From an uncultured Prevotellaceae bacterium (lineage in GTDB: Bacteria > Bacteroidota > Bacteroidia > Bacteroidales > Bacteroidaceae), in contig CAMZHP010000243.1 of NCBI GenBank assembly GCA_947306845.1, positions 1 to 5,338 on the forward strand: a stretch of DNA of 5,338 nucleotides. The letters are read 5' to 3'. Positions within the stretch are counted from its first letter, which is position 1, and each line of letters opens with the position of its first letter. Shown here one piece after another: positions 1-5,299 of the stretch. The position numbers were made by a program, and so were the translations under genes. The notes beneath the pieces are model-generated. The model was not told the DNA's origin. It did not search any database and saw only the letters and a list, made by a program, of their open reading frames with translations.

Positions 1-355
1 CGGGGGCCTCGATGCGGAGCCATTCGGTGAGTGCCACCGCCTTCATATATTCCATTGCCTGTACTTGCCAGAGCCTGACGGTGTTCTCACTCACCGCCAC
101 GTCAGGTCTGACACAAAGCATATAGCGATGTGGTGTCTCCAATGCCAAATGTGGCAGTGTATAAGGTTGCAAGATATCACACACCTCGTGGAAAGCCATG
201 TTGATGGCAGAGGAAAGTAGAGGTTCGTCCACCTCCATGACAGCCAAACGCTCATAGTTCTCCACTGCCTGTTCACTTTTCACAGCCATGTAGGCGGAAG
301 TCATGGCCACTTGTCTGAGGATATCGTGGATGTCGATGTCGATTTTACGCAGCAT
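1..355 (-). CDS. Phage-associated protein of unknown function, 3' end outside window
   Basis: The frame is open from an ATG at 355 to the left edge, giving 118 complete codons with no stop, so the C-terminus is missing. The protein begins MLRKIDIDIHDILRQVAMTS and has a short charged beta-like N-terminus followed by mainly helical sequence. It has no signal peptide, membrane segment or catalytic motif that I can see. The pattern of a short 'I.I.I.D.L..VA..SAY.(G/A)(V/A)K' start followed by a Tyr-containing helix resembles, from memory, uncharacterised proteins in Bacteroidales phage clusters beside fibre and holin-like genes. The start lies 11 bases inside the upstream membrane-protein gene, whose stop is at 347-345, so the two are probably translationally coupled. 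The A-rich coding sequence just upstream could serve as the initiation region. A structural or assembly role is only inferred from context. Confidence 0.8.
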   Translation of the reverse strand, partial: MLRKIDIDIHDILRQVAMTSAYMAVKSEQAVENYERLAVMEVDEPLLSSAINMAFHEVCDILQPYTLPHLALETPHRYMLCVRPDVAVSENTVRLWQVQAMEYMKAVALTEWLRIEAP

Positions 356-620
356 GTTCATTATTATCCTTTTTGTCTTTGGTATCTTTGTTGAGATGAT
401 TTTCTTTGTTGAAATTCGACCTGAGGTCGCCGAGTTTTGTTCGGAAATAGACGCTTACTCCGAAAATCGAGCCTGCATAGGTGAGTGCCTGGGCCACATA
501 CCATAGTACGCCCTGACCGATGTCACCATCATTCTTAAAAAACGACAGAAATGCCAGGATGATTCCCGATACGATCATCGCAACGGCACTGCCATATTGT
601 ATCCAGTCCTTTTTTTGCAT
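345..620 (-). CDS. Small two-helix membrane protein, possible phage holin
   Basis: This 91-aa protein begins MQKKDWIQYGSAVAM. It has two hydrophobic segments, at about residues 11-28 and 37-58, joined by a short polar turn (KNDGDIGQG). A strongly charged Lys/Asp/Asn-rich tail follows (about residues 65-91). Small size, two membrane spans and a charged tail fit class II holin topology, and I recall very similar short proteins (DWIQYGSAVAM..SG, LWYVAQAL.YAGSIFGVS) in Bacteroidales phage clusters. Lysis function is inferred; it could be another small phage membrane protein. The frame stays open to an ATG at 692, but the extra 24 codons mostly translate the heptamer repeat (FNLQFSI-like peptide), so I choose the ATG at 620-618. 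The array ends one base upstream of that ATG. The gene follows the fibre gene and overlaps the next gene by 11 bases. No lysozyme or amidase gene is visible nearby. Confidence 0.85.
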   Translation of the reverse strand: MQKKDWIQYGSAVAMIVSGIILAFLSFFKNDGDIGQGVLWYVAQALTYAGSIFGVSVYFRTKLGDLRSNFNKENHLNKDTKDKKDNNEHAA

Positions 621-621
621 T

Positions 622-670
622 ATTGAAAATTGAAGATTGAAGATTGAGGATTGAAAATTGAGGATGAAGG
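622..670. repeat. Heptamer array (ATTGARR units) before the membrane-protein start
   Basis: Six consecutive 7-base units on the plus strand (ATTGAAA, ATTGAAG, ATTGAAG, ATTGAGG, ATTGAAA, ATTGAGG) occupy 622-663, followed by a degenerate unit at 664-670. On the transcribed minus strand the units read TTTCAAT, CTTCAAT or CCTCAAT and contain no G. The array stops one base upstream of the ATG at 620. The surrounding G-free mRNA stretch runs from 683 to 621. Confidence 0.95.
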
Positions 671-767
671 GAAGATATAGGGACATTACCATTGTGAACG
701 GCAGAGGTAATCTCTTACCCCTTGTCCCTTACCTCTTTCCTCTAAAAATTACTCTAACAACTGACAA
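671..767. other. Gap after the fibre gene: C-poor 3' tract and a small inverted repeat
   Basis: After the fibre stop, the mRNA strand is purine-rich and poor in C, with TTAGAG, GAGGTAAG and GGGTAAG motifs between 767 and 715. A short inverted repeat GGTAA-TCTC-TTACC lies at 706-719, and an alternative pairing of ATTACC (685-690) with GGTAAT (706-711) is possible. Neither stem is followed by a clear U-run in the direction of transcription, so I do not call a terminator. No gene, promoter or RNA gene is recognisable here. Confidence 0.5.
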
Positions 768-3700
768 CTACACCACCGTTCCCGTGGCATCCACCCATGT
801 CACGCTCCTTGTCACTTCACCGGTTATTATGTCGGTGCTCTCCGTAATCTTGCTCGCCCATATCGGCTTGCCGTTTGGCGGCGTGCCGCTGCCAAGGCTT
901 GTGTCGAAATAGCAGTAGCCCACCTCGATGTTTGTGGGTCGCTGTGCTGTCGTACCTGCAGCACGCTCATTGGGGAAAACCTTCGCATTGATTGCATCGA
1001 GCGTCACGCACTTTTGCGGGTCGTAATAGATTGCCCCGCCGCGGCCTGACAGGTAGTTCGCACGTACATTGTCAAAAGTAACCTTGCCGGCATTATTAGA
1101 TGACAGGTCGAGAATGTTGCCTTCAGATGGTTTCTGAGTATTCACGTCGGTATCGCGAAGGATGATGCTTGTCGCCTCGCGACCGCCGCTGTTGAAGTCG
1201 GCAAACACGCTGCCTGTGAGAAGTTCCAAATAGCACTCTTCCATTATCCACGCACCGCGCTTGCACGATACGGCGCGCGTCACGGCACCATATCCGCTGT
1301 CTTCACTGCCGCCGTACATCGCCATGTCGTACAACTGTGTGATACGGCTCTTGCGCAATGTCACCGTGCTCAGGTCGTGGGAGTCGCTGTTGTCACCCTC
1401 AAACAGGTAGCCGCCCTCTATCTGGCAACCATCAAACAGCAGGTCGGCATAACCCGTGGTGGTCACACTCTCGCCGTCGATGGTGCGCGTCACGTTCCTA
1501 ATCTCATGCAGGCCGATAGCCACCGACGTATATCGTCCCTGGCGGATGCGGCAGTTGCGGAACACTGCCTGCCAGATACCCTGGGGATAGAACACATGGG
1601 CACCGATGCCGGCACATTCGCGCTGCGCAATGTCGCAGTTCTCAAAGGTCCAACCAGTGCCGCTGTTTACGTTCACCATCACGTCGCGGCTGCGAAGATT
1701 CCTCACCGTGATGTCGTGGCCAAGGTGGTCCTTGCCGTCGAAATCCTCAAAGAAGCCTTGCAAGTCGATATTGTCAAGCAGGATATTCTCTGACGTGTTA
1801 CCGAAGGCAAACGCCTTCATACAGGAGTCGGAGCATGAGAATGCCACATTGCTGCTACTGCCGAATTCACCTGCCACGCTGCTGTTGTCGCGGTCGCGAA
1901 GCACACGAAGGGTTAGGTTACGAAGCACGCAGTTCTTTGCCGCTCCCAGGTTGAACGCAGTCACAAGCGTAGTGCCATGACTATTCGGGGTGAACATCGT
2001 ATGGGCACGGTAGAACAGCACGCCTTTTCCGCCATCGATGGTGAATCCCTCAGCCGCGCTTATTCCGGTGATGTAGTCCTGGTCAATCTGGTTGGCGCCG
2101 ACAGGTTTCAGTTTGCGGACATCGTAGGCATTGCCATTCCAGATACAAACCTTGCCTGTGCCGTAGGTATCAATCTTGTTGTCAGCGAAACGACCGAGGT
2201 CGCCAATGTAGTAGATACGGTCAGACAGACGCATGTCTCCCTTCACCTTTCCACCCACTGTCGAGGCGAGACAGTCATGGACGGCCTTCGTGAAATCGGT
2301 CATCAGCGTGGTGATGTCAACAAATGCCGACTGGCTATTGTCCCAGATGTAGCTGTGCCGACGGCTCTGACCTGTGGCCTCCGGCGTGAAGTCAGTGCCA
2401 CTGGTAGGTGAGACAACACCGGCCACGTCGGGGTCGTCCTCTAAATGTATGTCGGAAAACACGCAGTCGGTGCGGGGTTTGTAGGTTGCCACACCATTCA
2501 CAGGCTTGGTGGTCCACTCGTAGAAGTTGCCCCACTTCTTGTAATACTTGGTCGTGCCGCCGTCAACCACCTTCAGCACAAAGCAACCATGGTGGGTGCT
2601 GTACAACACATCGTCGGTGGTGAACTGCATTTCCACACCGTGTTTGTGGATGATACGCTCAGAGGGCATGAACACCTCGCCGTCATACGAACCGCTCTGG
2701 ATGGTGATTTCGTCATCTATCTCACCGTTGAAACATCTCAGCGGCCAGTCGTAGTAAGCTGTGCCCCACTTCACCTGAGCCTGCTTCTCAGCGCTTTCAC
2801 GCACCAATTGCCCGTCCATTACAAGGTAGTACTCCGGTCTCAACGGGTCTTGGAAATCAGGCTCTCCGAAGCCACGGAAGATCGGAGTATTCGGAATATT
2901 CGGATTACTCGGAGTATTCGGAGTATTCGGAGTACTCGGAGTATTCGGAGTATTCGGATTACTCTGATCACTCGGATTATTCTGAGCACCACCAAGCAGT
3001 ATCATTTCCTGGCCATTCCATCGCAGGAGGCGGTTTCCCTCAGTATCGACATAAAGGACATCGGTGCGGGGCATCTCTGCCTCGACGAGTGTGCCACTAC
3101 GATGATAGAGCACATGGGCTGTGCCATGCCAGGCATACCCTGCAAAAGTGCTGGGCAGATTGCCGTCATCGGCCCAGATATTGACGAACCGGAGTTCATG
3201 GATGCCATTCTCCATCATCAGGTCACTGATGGCAGCCTGTCGTGCTGCTCGTTCTGCAAGGATATCCGACTCTCTTGCTTCTCGCTCTGCAGCAATGGCG
3301 GCTTCTCGGGCGGCTTGTTCTGCGGCGATGGCAGCTTGGCGCGCTTCCTGCTCAGCGGTAATGGCAGCTTCTCGGGCGGCTTGTTCTGCGGCGATAGCGG
3401 CTTGGCGGGTTTCTATTTCTGTCAGAATGAGTGAATCGATATACTGCTGGATTTCTGGTACTTTATCAAGCGTGATGGGTCCTGTGATGAAATCATCATA
3501 ATGCAACGCCTCGGAAAGTGACTGTCCCTCGCTGAGCAATGTCCATACGCCATGCGTCAGACAGGTATAGAGGGCGAGTTGATCGACAGTGGTACCCACA
3601 ATGGCCCACTGTCCTCGATGTGGTGATGGATGGACACGCTGCAGTGCCTCGATAGTGTCAAAGAGTCCACAGTCCATACCGCGGAGATGCCTATAGACGA

Positions 3701-3842
3701 GTGTTCCCTCGACATAGACAGTTCGTTTAAACCGTGCATGCTGTGCCACGGTAAGGCTTCCTCCCACCATAAGGTCGTTGTCGATGGCGATATCGCCTTC
3801 ATGATGGAACAGCCGATAGTTGTTGATTGAAGGTTTTAGCAT
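768..3842 (-). CDS. Phage tail fibre / receptor-binding protein with coiled coil and probable beta-helix
   Basis: This 1024-aa protein probably mediates host recognition. Residues 17-105 (VGGSLTV..., VYVEGTL, RHLRGMDCGLF, then GQWAIVGTTV) match an N-terminal module I recall in many Bacteroidales phage fibres. Residues 142-207 are six 11-residue repeats (EQAAREAAIAA type), a hendecad coiled coil that may trimerise. Residues 213-284 form a small beta module ending LYVDTEGNRLLRWNG. Residues 288-320 are an Asn-Thr-Pro linker. Residues 333-577 contain repeated Tyr/Trp-Asn-Gly-type modules. Residues about 590-940 show short beta-strand, Gly- and Asn-rich rungs (NCVLRNLTLRV, NILLDNIDL, WTFENCDI, LLFDGCQI), suggesting a right-handed parallel beta-helix of the pectate-lyase-like kind. 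The C-terminus (TAQRPTNIEVGYCYFDTSLG ... WVDATG) matches a common end module of Bacteroidales phage fibres. I see no certain catalytic site, so depolymerase activity is unproven. The ATG at 3842 follows a 109-base G-free leader. Confidence 0.88.
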   Translation of the reverse strand: MLKPSINNYRLFHHEGDIAIDNDLMVGGSLTVAQHARFKRTVYVEGTLVYRHLRGMDCGLFDTIEALQRVHPSPHRGQWAIVGTTVDQLALYTCLTHGVWTLLSEGQSLSEALHYDDFITGPITLDKVPEIQQYIDSLILTEIETRQAAIAAEQAAREAAITAEQEARQAAIAAEQAAREAAIAAEREARESDILAERAARQAAISDLMMENGIHELRFVNIWADDGNLPSTFAGYAWHGTAHVLYHRSGTLVEAEMPRTDVLYVDTEGNRLLRWNGQEMILLGGAQNNPSDQSNPNTPNTPSTPNTPNTPSNPNIPNTPIFRGFGEPDFQDPLRPEYYLVMDGQLVRESAEKQAQVKWGTAYYDWPLRCFNGEIDDEITIQSGSYDGEVFMPSERIIHKHGVEMQFTTDDVLYSTHHGCFVLKVVDGGTTKYYKKWGNFYEWTTKPVNGVATYKPRTDCVFSDIHLEDDPDVAGVVSPTSGTDFTPEATGQSRRHSYIWDNSQSAFVDITTLMTDFTKAVHDCLASTVGGKVKGDMRLSDRIYYIGDLGRFADNKIDTYGTGKVCIWNGNAYDVRKLKPVGANQIDQDYITGISAAEGFTIDGGKGVLFYRAHTMFTPNSHGTTLVTAFNLGAAKNCVLRNLTLRVLRDRDNSSVAGEFGSSSNVAFSCSDSCMKAFAFGNTSENILLDNIDLQGFFEDFDGKDHLGHDITVRNLRSRDVMVNVNSGTGWTFENCDIAQRECAGIGAHVFYPQGIWQAVFRNCRIRQGRYTSVAIGLHEIRNVTRTIDGESVTTTGYADLLFDGCQIEGGYLFEGDNSDSHDLSTVTLRKSRITQLYDMAMYGGSEDSGYGAVTRAVSCKRGAWIMEECYLELLTGSVFADFNSGGREATSIILRDTDVNTQKPSEGNILDLSSNNAGKVTFDNVRANYLSGRGGAIYYDPQKCVTLDAINAKVFPNERAAGTTAQRPTNIEVGYCYFDTSLGSGTPPNGKPIWASKITESTDIITGEVTRSVTWVDATGTVV
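2883..2981. repeat. In-gene 9-base tandem repeat encoding an Asn-Thr-Pro linker
   Basis: Nine regular 9-base units of the form CGGAGTATT (plus strand; variants CGGAATATT, CGGATTACT, CGGAGTACT) occupy 2883-2963, and two degenerate units extend to 2981. On the coding strand they give the (N/S)-(T/N/I)-P repeat at fibre residues 288-320. The unit is a multiple of three, so a gain or loss of units keeps the frame. Pro-rich repeats of this kind usually act as extended, flexible or stiff linkers between domains. Confidence 0.95.
3222..3419. repeat. In-gene 33-base repeats encoding a hendecad coiled coil
   Basis: Six 33-base units encode fibre residues 142-207: EIETRQAAIAA, EQAAREAAITA, EQEARQAAIAA, EQAAREAAIAA, EREARESDILA and ERAARQAAISD. 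Units two and four are nearly identical at DNA level, 66 bases apart, which suggests expansion by duplication. The 11-residue spacing with Ala/Ile in core positions and Glu/Arg outside is typical of a hendecad, slightly right-handed coiled coil, as seen in trimeric fibre shafts. Confidence 0.93.
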
Positions 3843-3851
3843 TATTATTAG

Positions 3852-3907
3852 ATTGATAATTGAAAATTGAAGATTGATAATTGAAGATTGAAAATTGAAG
3901 ATTGAGA
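3852..3907. repeat. Heptamer array (ATTGANR units) before the fibre start
   Basis: Eight contiguous 7-base units (ATTGATA, ATTGAAA, ATTGAAG, ATTGATA, ATTGAAG, ATTGAAA, ATTGAAG, ATTGAGA) lie on the plus strand. The array ends nine bases upstream of the fibre ATG, separated by CTAATAATA on the mRNA strand. The mRNA strand has no G anywhere from 3951 to 3843, a 109-base stretch that includes this array. Confidence 0.95.
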
Positions 3908-3953
3908 TTTATTAATATTGGGATGATTTGGGATTGATTAGGAGGAGTATTCT

Positions 3954-4005
3954 CTAACCTCTTACCTCTAACCACTCACCTCTGAGGATTCTCTAACCTC
4001 TGAGG
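3954..4005. repeat. CTAACCT-type repeats spanning the 3' end of the 203-aa gene
   Basis: Four 7-base units (CTAACCT, CTTACCT, CTAACCA, CTCACCT) lie at 3954-3981. Two copies of the near-palindrome CCTCTGAGG follow at 3979-3987 and 3997-4005, 18 bases apart. The 203-aa gene stops inside this tract (TAG at 3970-3968), and its last residues (SEVRES then SEVSG) are encoded by the 18-base repeat. On the mRNA strand the motifs read GGTTAGAGG and GGTAAGAGG. Confidence 0.8.
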
Positions 4006-4579
4006 TCATTTCTGCCGTTCGCTGCATGATGTCGTGGAAGAGGGATTTGGGGAGTTCGATACAGTGGTCGGCATCGAGGTGGGGCTCGGGAACATACAAT
4101 GCCTTGCGGATGGTCACATTTTCACCTCCGATGCTGGAATAGAGTTCTGCCACCAGACCGAAGGAGTATCTGACGATGGCTGCCACAGGGCGGTTGGGAT
4201 TTCCCCTGACACCGGGAAAGCGACTCGACTGGAGGTCGTACTCGGGCGACTCCTCGGTGATGATATGTGCCGGGCGCTGCCAGTCGCTCAGTTGGATGCT
4301 GGCCAATCGGAGGAAGTCGTCGGGCAAGGGCATAAAAGCCATCCCCACACCGGGACGTTGTTTCCAGGAGAGTTTTCCCGACAGTGGTCGGAGGGTGTCG
4401 ATAGCGGCAAGGGGTGCTGTGAGGAGCACCTGTCTGACTGCCATAGGCAACATAGTGGCGATCATGCGGTTGATGGAGAGCGTGGGTTCATCGTGCACAT
4501 CGATGAGCGGCCGACTCTCAGGGCTGTAATTGAGCAGCACCCGCACATGGCTGATAATGTGATGAAGGGAGTAGAGCAT
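3968..4579 (-). CDS. Putative phage connector/neck-type protein, function unproven
   Basis: This 203-aa soluble protein begins MLYSLHHIISHVRVLLNYSP. A helical N-terminal part (residues 1-60: 'LLNYSPESRPL', 'EPTLSINRMIATMLPMAVRQV') is followed by a beta-containing middle with WKQRPG...FMPLPDDFLRL (72-92), SDWQRPAHIITEESPEYDLQ (98-117) and SRFPGVRGNPNRPVAAI (119-135). It continues with an ELYSS...ALYVPEP segment and a C-terminal helix. This order (helical start, 'LPDDF.RL', 'DW.R.....SPEY.LQ', 'RG.P..PV.A', 'Y.P.P') matches from memory an uncharacterised family of about 200 residues in Bacteroidales phage clusters, placed just before a large fibre. The helical N-terminus recalls head-tail connector proteins, but that is inference. 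The last ten or so residues are encoded by intergenic-type repeat DNA and may be non-native. The ATG at 4579 sits seven bases after a heptamer array. No Shine-Dalgarno site is seen. Confidence 0.82.
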   Translation of the reverse strand: MLYSLHHIISHVRVLLNYSPESRPLIDVHDEPTLSINRMIATMLPMAVRQVLLTAPLAAIDTLRPLSGKLSWKQRPGVGMAFMPLPDDFLRLASIQLSDWQRPAHIITEESPEYDLQSSRFPGVRGNPNRPVAAIVRYSFGLVAELYSSIGGENVTIRKALYVPEPHLDADHCIELPKSLFHDIMQRTAEMTSEVRESSEVSG

Positions 4580-4585
4580 GAGGAA

Positions 4586-4641
4586 GTTAGGAGTTAGAAG
4601 TTAGAAGTTAGGAGTTAGAAGTTAGGAGTTAGAAGTTAGGA
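4586..4641. repeat. Heptamer array (GTTAGRA units) before the 203-aa gene
   Basis: Eight contiguous 7-base units, GTTAGGA or GTTAGAA, lie on the plus strand. The mRNA strand reads TCCTAAC or TTCTAAC and lacks G from 4649 to 4580. Each unit contains TAA on the mRNA strand. Because seven is not a multiple of three, three units close all three frames. The same units occur in the opposite orientation at 5300-5338. Confidence 0.95.
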
Positions 4642-4645
4642 GTTT

Positions 4646-4687
4646 TTAGCGGCGACGGCGGAACCGTCGCATCTTGCCACTGACCAC
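4646..4687 (-). other. Possible Arg-rich micro-ORF, in frame after the 128-aa gene
   Basis: An ATG at 4672 opens a tiny frame encoding MRRFRRRR with a TAA at 4648-4646. A GTG at 4687-4685 would add five residues (VVSGK). The frame is the same as that of the 128-aa gene, from which it is separated by TGA, TAG and a further TAG. It may be only a by-product of the inverted repeat at 4652-4670. Arg-rich micropeptides occur in some virions as DNA-binding packaging proteins, but nothing here proves translation. Confidence 0.2.
4652..4670. repeat. Perfect 7-bp inverted repeat, G+C-rich
   Basis: GCGACGG (4652-4658) and CCGTCGC (4664-4670) are perfect inverted copies around the 5-base spacer CGGAA. 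It is the only strongly G+C-rich hairpin in the gaps and lies in the middle of the space between the 128-aa and 203-aa genes. In the direction of transcription the stem is followed by CGCTAAAAACT, not a U-run, so it is not a standard intrinsic terminator. It could act as an mRNA-processing or stability element, or reflect the Arg-codon run. Confidence 0.7.
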
Positions 4688-4708
4688 CCACCTCTATACT
4701 ACCACCTA

Positions 4709-5095
4709 TCACGGTGGCATGCCATCGATGGCGATGCCGTGGTTTTTAGCTGCATTGAGAAGGTCTTCGGGTGTGCGCATTGCAGTGCGTGAAAGACCGG
4801 TCAATTGTGCCAGTTGCTCTTTGGCATCGTCGAAGTCGGTGAAAACGAGGTGGCGAATACGGTCGCCCTTCTTGACATTGTCGGCGGGTGACTGCGGACG
4901 TGGCGGTTCTTTCTCTGGCATCCGCTCAAACAATTTCCCATAATAGGGATGATGCTCAATGGCTCGCTGAAGGAGCGGGTCGTCAACGGTGAGAAAACTC
5001 TCACCGAGTGTGGTGGGTGTGAACACCAGATGGTGCTTCACACCCCTCACCCTGACGTTGATGGTGAGCTCGGTTGGGGAATGATAGGTGGACAT
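4709..5095 (-). CDS. Small Bacteroidales phage-type protein with C-terminal HeH/SAP-like helices
   Basis: This 128-aa protein begins MSTYHSPTELTINVRVRGVK. Residues 8-38 are beta-rich (LTINVRVRGVKHHLVFTPTT, then GESFLTVDD). They are followed by LLQRAIEHHPYYGKLFER (41-58), a Pro/Lys-rich linker (59-78), and a helical end, DFDDAKEQLAQLTGLSRTAM plus TPEDLLNAAKNHGIAID (87-124). The layout 'beta sheet with F....(Y/F)(T/L)T.D..LQ.AIE..P.Y', linker, then 'DDAK..L.....S...(L/M)R....L...A..HGI' matches, from memory, uncharacterised proteins in Bacteroidales phage structural regions. The C-terminal part resembles helix-extended-helix (HeH/SAP-like) nucleic-acid-binding motifs, which is inference. No signal peptide or membrane segment is present. 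It is the first gene of the visible operon. The ATG at 5095 was chosen because a heptamer array ends four bases upstream, as for the other genes. Confidence 0.82.
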   Translation of the reverse strand: MSTYHSPTELTINVRVRGVKHHLVFTPTTLGESFLTVDDPLLQRAIEHHPYYGKLFERMPEKEPPRPQSPADNVKKGDRIRHLVFTDFDDAKEQLAQLTGLSRTAMRTPEDLLNAAKNHGIAIDGMPP

Positions 5096-5099
5096 GGCG

Positions 5100-5127
5100 A
5101 TTGAAAATTGAAAATTGAGGATTGAAG
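5100..5127. repeat. Heptamer array (ATTGARR units) before the 128-aa gene
   Basis: Four 7-base units, ATTGAAA, ATTGAAA, ATTGAGG and ATTGAAG, end four bases upstream of the ATG at 5095. With the adjoining 11-base repeats the mRNA strand lacks G from 5163 to 5099. A single G lies between the array and the ATG. Confidence 0.93.
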
Positions 5128-5129
5128 GG

Positions 5130-5162
5130 TAGTTAAAGAGTAGTTAAAAGGGAGTTAAAGGG
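5130..5162. repeat. Three 11-base AGTTAAA-containing repeats
   Basis: Three contiguous 11-base units read TAGTTAAAGAG, TAGTTAAAAGG and GAGTTAAAGGG on the plus strand. On the mRNA strand they are TTTAACT-type units without G. They lie between two ATTGARR arrays in the leader of the 128-aa gene. Confidence 0.85.
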
Positions 5163-5170
5163 ACAATACT

Positions 5171-5198
5171 ATTGAAAATTGAAGATTGAAAATTGAGG
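5171..5198. repeat. Second ATTGARR heptamer array in the upstream region
   Basis: Four contiguous units (ATTGAAA, ATTGAAG, ATTGAAA, ATTGAGG) match those at 5100-5127. They are followed directly by ATTATTG, which leads into the 8-base array. This copy is about 75 bases upstream of the 128-aa start, so unlike the others it does not abut a start codon. No confident promoter is seen around it. Confidence 0.93.
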
Positions 5199-5204
5199 AT
5201 TATT

Positions 5205-5292
5205 GTTATATCGTTATATCATTATATCGTTATATTGTTATATCGTTATATCATTATATCGTTATATCATTATATCGTTATGTCGTTATGAC
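5205..5292. repeat. Octamer array, 11 units of RTTATATC
   Basis: Eleven contiguous 8-base units follow the consensus (G/A)TTATATC on the plus strand, with the fourth unit GTTATATT and the last two GTTATGTC and GTTATGAC. The tract is A/T-rich and holds no gene. It lies far upstream of the 128-aa start, where a promoter for the visible operon could be, but no clear Bacteroidetes -33/-7 pair is present. Such an array could vary in copy number by slippage. Confidence 0.95.
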
Positions 5293-5299
5293 GAAACAC

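Noticed and set aside
768..1100. Variable repeat of a diversity-generating retroelement at the fibre C-terminus
   Set aside because: No template repeat, no reverse transcriptase and no typical variable-region C-terminus were seen. The end module is the conserved WVDATG type.
2445..3434. Long plus-strand open frame opposite the fibre gene (329 codons)
   Set aside because: It is antisense to a well-supported protein. Its length comes from the 9-base and 33-base repeats, which have no stops on this strand (IRSIRS-type peptide), and the product looks like no protein family.
4034..4597. Plus-strand open frame opposite the 203-aa gene
   Set aside because: It is a shadow of the minus-strand gene, which has a sensible start position after an array and a recognisable family pattern. 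The plus frame has neither.
4652..4670. Intrinsic terminator
   Set aside because: The stem is good, but the minus-strand RNA is followed by A-rich rather than U-rich sequence, and the plus-strand RNA has only AUCUU after it.
5164..5174. Bacteroidetes -7 promoter element (TAGTATTG on the minus strand, within the short inverted repeat CAATACTATTG)
   Set aside because: It deviates from TAnnTTTG by one base, and no TTTG -33 element lies upstream at the right distance.
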